From contig MGIW01000003.1 in assembly GCA_001793945.1 (NCBI GenBank), positions 226,603 through 265,022 of the forward strand: DNA of 38,420 nucleotides, read 5' to 3'. Positions 35,911 to 38,420 of this stretch are shown here, piece after piece. The stretch's first letter is position 1. Each line of letters begins with the position of its first letter. The position numbers and the translations under genes were made by a program. The notes under the pieces were generated by a model. It saw only the letters and a program-made list of their open reading frames with translations, had not been told where the DNA came from and did not search any database. The DNA comes from Candidatus Wolfebacteria bacterium RIFOXYD12_FULL_48_21 (lineage in GTDB: Bacteria; Patescibacteriota; Minisyncoccia; UBA6257; UBA9933).

Positions 35911-36699
35911 ATGGATATGAAAACGATCATTCTTTGTGGGGGTGAAGGAACCCGCATGAGGGAAGAAACGGAGTTTAAGCCGAAGCCGTTGGTATTGGTC
36001 GGTGGCAAGCCGATCCTGTGGCACATCATGAAGATCTATGCCCATTACGGGTACAATGATTTCATTTTGGCCTTGGGCTATCGGGGCGACATGATCAAGG
36101 AGTATTTCTTGCATTTGAATACGCTCCTGAACGATTTCACGCTCAATGTGCGGAACAATAAACTGACATTCCATAACAATGACTGCGATGACTTTCGGGT
36201 CACATTCGTTGAGACCGGATTGACCTCATTAACCGGCGAGCGGGTAAGGCGGCTCAAGCAGTATATCGGTGGCGAAGACTTCATGCTCACCTATGGTGAC
36301 GGAGTTGGCGATATCGACATCCAAAAACTGGTGGAGTTCCACCAGCGGCAGGGTACAATTGCCACGATCACTGGAGTGCACAAGGAGAGCCGGTTCGGTC
36401 TTCTTTCTATTGATCCACAGTCCGGCAAGGCAAATGATTTTTCCCAAGCAAAGGTGAAAGACTTTGAGCAGGGTGATTTCACTGATGTCGTTAACGGCGG
36501 GTTCATGGTGTTCAAGAATGAATTGTTCGATTTGATCAAACCTGATTCGATGGTCGAGCAGGTGTTTGTTCCGTTGGCGGAACGCGGAGAGCTTTCCGTT
36601 TTTACACATACTGGAAGATGGAAGCCCATGGATACCGCCAAGGAAGCCAAGGAGATGAACGAGCTGTGGGATCGAGATCCGTTCTGGAAGGTGTGGTAG
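35911..36699 (+). CDS. rfbF: Glucose-1-phosphate cytidylyltransferase
   Basis: A 262-residue nucleotidyltransferase predicted to make CDP-glucose from CTP and glucose 1-phosphate. Motifs: TIILCGGEGTRMREETEFKPKPLVLVGGKPILWHIMKIY at the N-terminus (nucleotide-binding loop and the Lys-Pro pair), FMLTYGDGVGDIDIQKLVEFH near residue 126 (metal Asp), VVNGGFMVF near 192 and GRWKPMDTAKEAKEMNELW near 234, which matches the RfbF end (W-x-x-x-DT-x-[KR]-[DE]). CDP-glucose feeds deoxysugar synthesis for surface glycans. It shares promoter, leader and terminator design with the dehydratase gene downstream, its next pathway step. Confidence 0.93.
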   Translation: MDMKTIILCGGEGTRMREETEFKPKPLVLVGGKPILWHIMKIYAHYGYNDFILALGYRGDMIKEYFLHLNTLLNDFTLNVRNNKLTFHNNDCDDFRVTFVETGLTSLTGERVRRLKQYIGGEDFMLTYGDGVGDIDIQKLVEFHQRQGTIATITGVHKESRFGLLSIDPQSGKANDFSQAKVKDFEQGDFTDVVNGGFMVFKNELFDLIKPDSMVEQVFVPLAERGELSVFTHTGRWKPMDTAKEAKEMNELWDRDPFWKVW

Positions 36700-36715
36700 C
36701 GCGGTAAGCGCATAC

Positions 36716-36742
36716 AAGGAGGGGTAAAGCCCCTCCTTTTTT
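36716..36742 (+). terminator. Intrinsic terminator of rfbF
   Basis: AAGGAGGGG taaag CCCCTCCTT followed by T's. Confidence 0.88.
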
Positions 36743-36750
36743 GTTGGAAG

Positions 36751-36777
36751 TGGATCCCCGCCTCCACGGGGATGACA
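36751..36777. repeat. Single hairpin repeat
   Basis: TGGATCCCCG cctc CACGGGGATGACA, in reverse orientation. Confidence 0.8.
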
Positions 36778-36786
36778 AAAACGCGT

Positions 36787-36910
36787 TGTCATCCCGAGTG
36801 CAGTGCAGCGAAGCGGAACGAAATCGAGGGATATGCATACTACAGATTCCTCGACTCCACGGATTACCGCGGAGTTTACCCTGAGCTTGTCGAACGGGCT
36901 CGGAATGACA
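36787..36910. repeat. TGTCAT/ATGACA doublet repeat R5
   Basis: TGTCATCCCGAGTGCAGTGC at one end, GGGATATGCA and CAGATTCCTCGACTCC in the centre, and GGGCTCGGAATGACA at the other end. The right half carries the same added ACCCTGAGCTTGTCGAACGG segment as R1. Confidence 0.8.
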
Positions 36911-36922
36911 CATTGAACACAC

Positions 36923-37058
36923 TGTCATCCCGAGTGTAATGCAGCGAAGCGGAGTGAAATCGAGGGATCCGTAGTAACGAGCAGATTCCTCGGCTCCGCA
37001 GAATACTGCTCCACTCGGAATGACAAGGAACTGGATACCGGCTTTCGCCGGTATGACA
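36923..37058. repeat. Doublet repeat R6 and a single hairpin
   Basis: 36923-37025 is a complete doublet (TGTCATCCCGAGTGTAATGC...CACTCGGAATGACA). 37031-37058 is CTGGATACCGG ctttcg CCGGTATGACA. Confidence 0.82.
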
Positions 37059-37086
37059 ATACAGGGGTTCGGTACTTACATCGCAT

Positions 37087-37168
37087 TTGACTTTTTTGCC
37101 AAAAATTATTATACAACAAGTAGAACAAACGGCGTATAAACGCATAACAATTTAATAGGCGGGAGGAG
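37087..37168 (+). promoter_or_regulatory. Promoter and conserved leader of the dehydratase gene
   Basis: TTGACT (37087), a 17-base spacer and TATACA (37110), then AAGTAGAACAAACGGCG, a GCGT-ataa-ACGC mini-hairpin and GGGAGGAG (37161-37168), five bases before the ATG. The twin of 35822-35905. Confidence 0.75.
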
Positions 37169-37173
37169 TTCCG

Positions 37174-38151
37174 ATGACGAAGAACATTTTGAAAGGCAGT
37201 AATGTGTTGGTCACCGGTGCGACGGGGCTTGTTGGTGGTCATTTGACCGAGCAGCTAATTCGCATGGGTGCAAATGTCCATATTACGAGCCGTTCGTCCG
37301 ATCCGCGGTCGTACTTCAGCAGCAAGCACCTTGGCGATCGTGTGGTCAGTGCCATTTGCGACATCAAGGATTCTCAGCGGGTATTCGATGTCGTAAGCAA
37401 ATACGAGATCGAATATATTTTTCATCTTGCCGCGCAGGCCATCGTGCATACGGGGTTTGTGAATCCGTTCGAAACGCTGAATACGAATGTCATGGGCACC
37501 GCGAACATTCTTGAAGCCGCACGACATTCGCCGCGTATCAAAGGCATCGTGGTCGCTTCGAGCGACAAGGCTTACGGCAAGCAGTGCGATAATGTGATCG
37601 AAGGAGCGCCGATGGCGGGGGACCATCCGTATGATGTTTCCAAATCGTGCACCGATCTTATTGCCCGCGCATATGCGAAGACCTATGATCTTCCCGTGGC
37701 GGTAAGCCGCTTTGGGAATATCTATGGTCCCGGCGATCTGAACTTCAATCGCATCATTCCCGGCATCATGCGGGCGATCATCAGAAACGAAACATTCATG
37801 ATCCGGAGTGACGGAACATTCGTCCGCGATTATGTGTATGTGAAGGATGTTGTCGACGGGTACATCATGCTGATGGAGCAGATGAGTGCGGCCAAGGGCG
37901 AGGCTTTCAATTTTGGCGCGGCGCATAAGTATTCCGTACTTGGCATGGTCGATGCCGTGGGGAGAATCCTTGGCGTTGAGGTTCCCTGTACGGTATTGAA
38001 TAACCAGCGGAATGAGATTCCTTCGCAGAGTTTGAATTTCGAGAAGGCAAAGACGGTGCTCGGCTGGGAACCACAGCAAACATTTTCCGAGGGTATCGTG
38101 AGTACGGCCGATTGGTATCGACGGTATTTCACATTCATGCAACGCGGGTAA
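37174..38151 (+). CDS. rfbG: NAD(P)-dependent nucleotide-sugar 4,6-dehydratase (CDP-glucose 4,6-dehydratase likely)
   Basis: A 325-residue short-chain dehydrogenase/reductase of the extended type. The cofactor motif VLVTGATGLVGGHL is near residue 11. The catalytic triad appears as VVASSDKAYG (Ser-Asp-Lys, as in 4,6-dehydratases) near 128 and YDVSKSCTDLIARAYAKTY (Tyr-x-x-x-Lys) near 152. RFGNIYGPGDLNFNRIIPG and RDYVYVKDVVDGYIML are substrate-binding and C-terminal signatures shared with RfbG. It would convert CDP-glucose to CDP-4-keto-6-deoxyglucose. GDP-mannose or another NDP-sugar is possible from sequence alone, but the neighbouring cytidylyltransferase with a matching leader favours CDP-glucose. 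The protein is slightly shorter than typical RfbG (about 355). Confidence 0.88.
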   Translation: MTKNILKGSNVLVTGATGLVGGHLTEQLIRMGANVHITSRSSDPRSYFSSKHLGDRVVSAICDIKDSQRVFDVVSKYEIEYIFHLAAQAIVHTGFVNPFETLNTNVMGTANILEAARHSPRIKGIVVASSDKAYGKQCDNVIEGAPMAGDHPYDVSKSCTDLIARAYAKTYDLPVAVSRFGNIYGPGDLNFNRIIPGIMRAIIRNETFMIRSDGTFVRDYVYVKDVVDGYIMLMEQMSAAKGEAFNFGAAHKYSVLGMVDAVGRILGVEVPCTVLNNQRNEIPSQSLNFEKAKTVLGWEPQQTFSEGIVSTADWYRRYFTFMQRG

Positions 38152-38168
38152 GTAGTGTGTTTTATGCA

Positions 38169-38196
38169 AAGGAGGGGCAAGGCCCCTTCTTTTTTG
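38169..38196 (+). terminator. Intrinsic terminator of the dehydratase gene
   Basis: AAGGAGGGG caagg CCCCTTCTT followed by a T-run; similar in design to 36716-36742. Confidence 0.85.
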
Positions 38197-38216
38197 TTTC
38201 TGTCATTGCGTTTAGG

Positions 38217-38420
38217 TGTCATCCCGAGTGCAACGCAGCGAAGCGGAGTGAAATCGAGGGATCTGTTTCGTACTGCAGATTCCTCGACTGCGCGGGGTAC
38301 CGCTCCGCTCGGAATGACAAAAACACATTGTCATCCCGAGTGCAGCGCAGCGAAGCGGAGTGAAATCGAGGGATCTGCATACACTACAGATTCCTCGGCT
38401 CCGCAGAGTACTGCTCCACT
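38217..38420. repeat. Doublet repeats R7 and R8 (R8 runs off the right edge)
   Basis: 38217-38319 is a full doublet (TGTCATCCCGAGTGCAACGC...CGCTCGGAATGACA). 38329-38420 begins another of the same kind and is cut by the window end. R6 and R7 flank the dehydratase gene. Confidence 0.82.

Overview
The window looks like part of a Candidate Phyla Radiation (Patescibacteria) chromosome, most likely a Parcubacteria-type lineage. The signs are short operons, many small membrane proteins of unknown function, a solitary family-5 solute-binding protein, a cupin-type glucose-6-phosphate isomerase, a half-size MFS protein, a transketolase N-half, an S-layer-like protein with a peptidoglycan-binding domain, and a pseudopilin with a large C-terminal domain. 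TGA acts as a stop (several ATGA stop/start overlaps), which argues against the TGA-recoded Gracilibacteria/Absconditabacteria. Lineage is inferred from gene content only.

Layout: 1-551 holds the end of an unidentified gene and a gene-free stretch. 552-4112 is a minus-strand block: tRNA-Leu(CAG), pgi, an oligopeptide-type binding protein, secG and a small holin-like membrane protein. 4245-9085 is plus-strand: an MscS-related membrane protein, then an operon of a membrane protein, a membrane-anchored Clp-like AAA+ ATPase and a half-MFS protein. 9261-15880 carries a transketolase N-subunit, two unknown proteins, PrsW protease plus Hsp20 (overlapping genes) and murI. 15946-16710 is a minus-strand two-gene unit with its own promoter. 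16884-18461 is mobile DNA (IS30-type transposase, GIY-YIG nuclease, hairpin repeats). 18527-21330 has tRNA-Leu(CAA), an MFS transporter behind a terminator-like leader, and a winged-helix regulator inside a cluster of TTGCCGAA sites. 21548-25504 is a highly expressed-looking S-layer gene with a long folded leader and a three-way-junction RNA candidate behind it. 25964-26769 is a Cas2/PaaX-like gene bracketed by 40-bp palindromes. 27258-32152 holds a membrane protein and a 1436-residue secreted Zn-phospholipase C-like/lamin-tail protein. 32470-35740 holds a second GIY-YIG unit, a pseudopilin, a SpoU methyltransferase, an HTH/Doc toxin-antitoxin pair and a string of hairpins. 35822-38196 holds two nucleotide-sugar genes (glucose-1-phosphate cytidylyltransferase and a 4,6-dehydratase) with nearly the same promoter, leader and terminator.

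The intergenic space is full of one repeat superfamily. Short hairpins run TGTCATnCC...GGnATCCAG. Elements of about 100 bp are made of two such hairpins tail to tail, so both outer ends read TGTCAT/ATGACA. Both GIY-YIG genes sit between two hairpins in the same outward arrangement. This resembles a REPIN system in which a GIY-YIG nuclease could take the place of the usual REP-associated transposase, and is the main candidate for an undescribed system. Other candidates are the palindrome-bracketed Cas2/PaaX-like gene, the TTGCCGAA cluster, and two families of long folded elements whose helices covary between copies.

Many genes have an extended -10 box (TGnTATACT or similar) ending 6-9 bases before the start codon, suggesting leaderless mRNAs. 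Others (the sugar-nucleotide genes, the LemA-like gene, the MFS gene) have strong Shine-Dalgarno sites. All functional calls are from reading motifs by eye; no database search was run.
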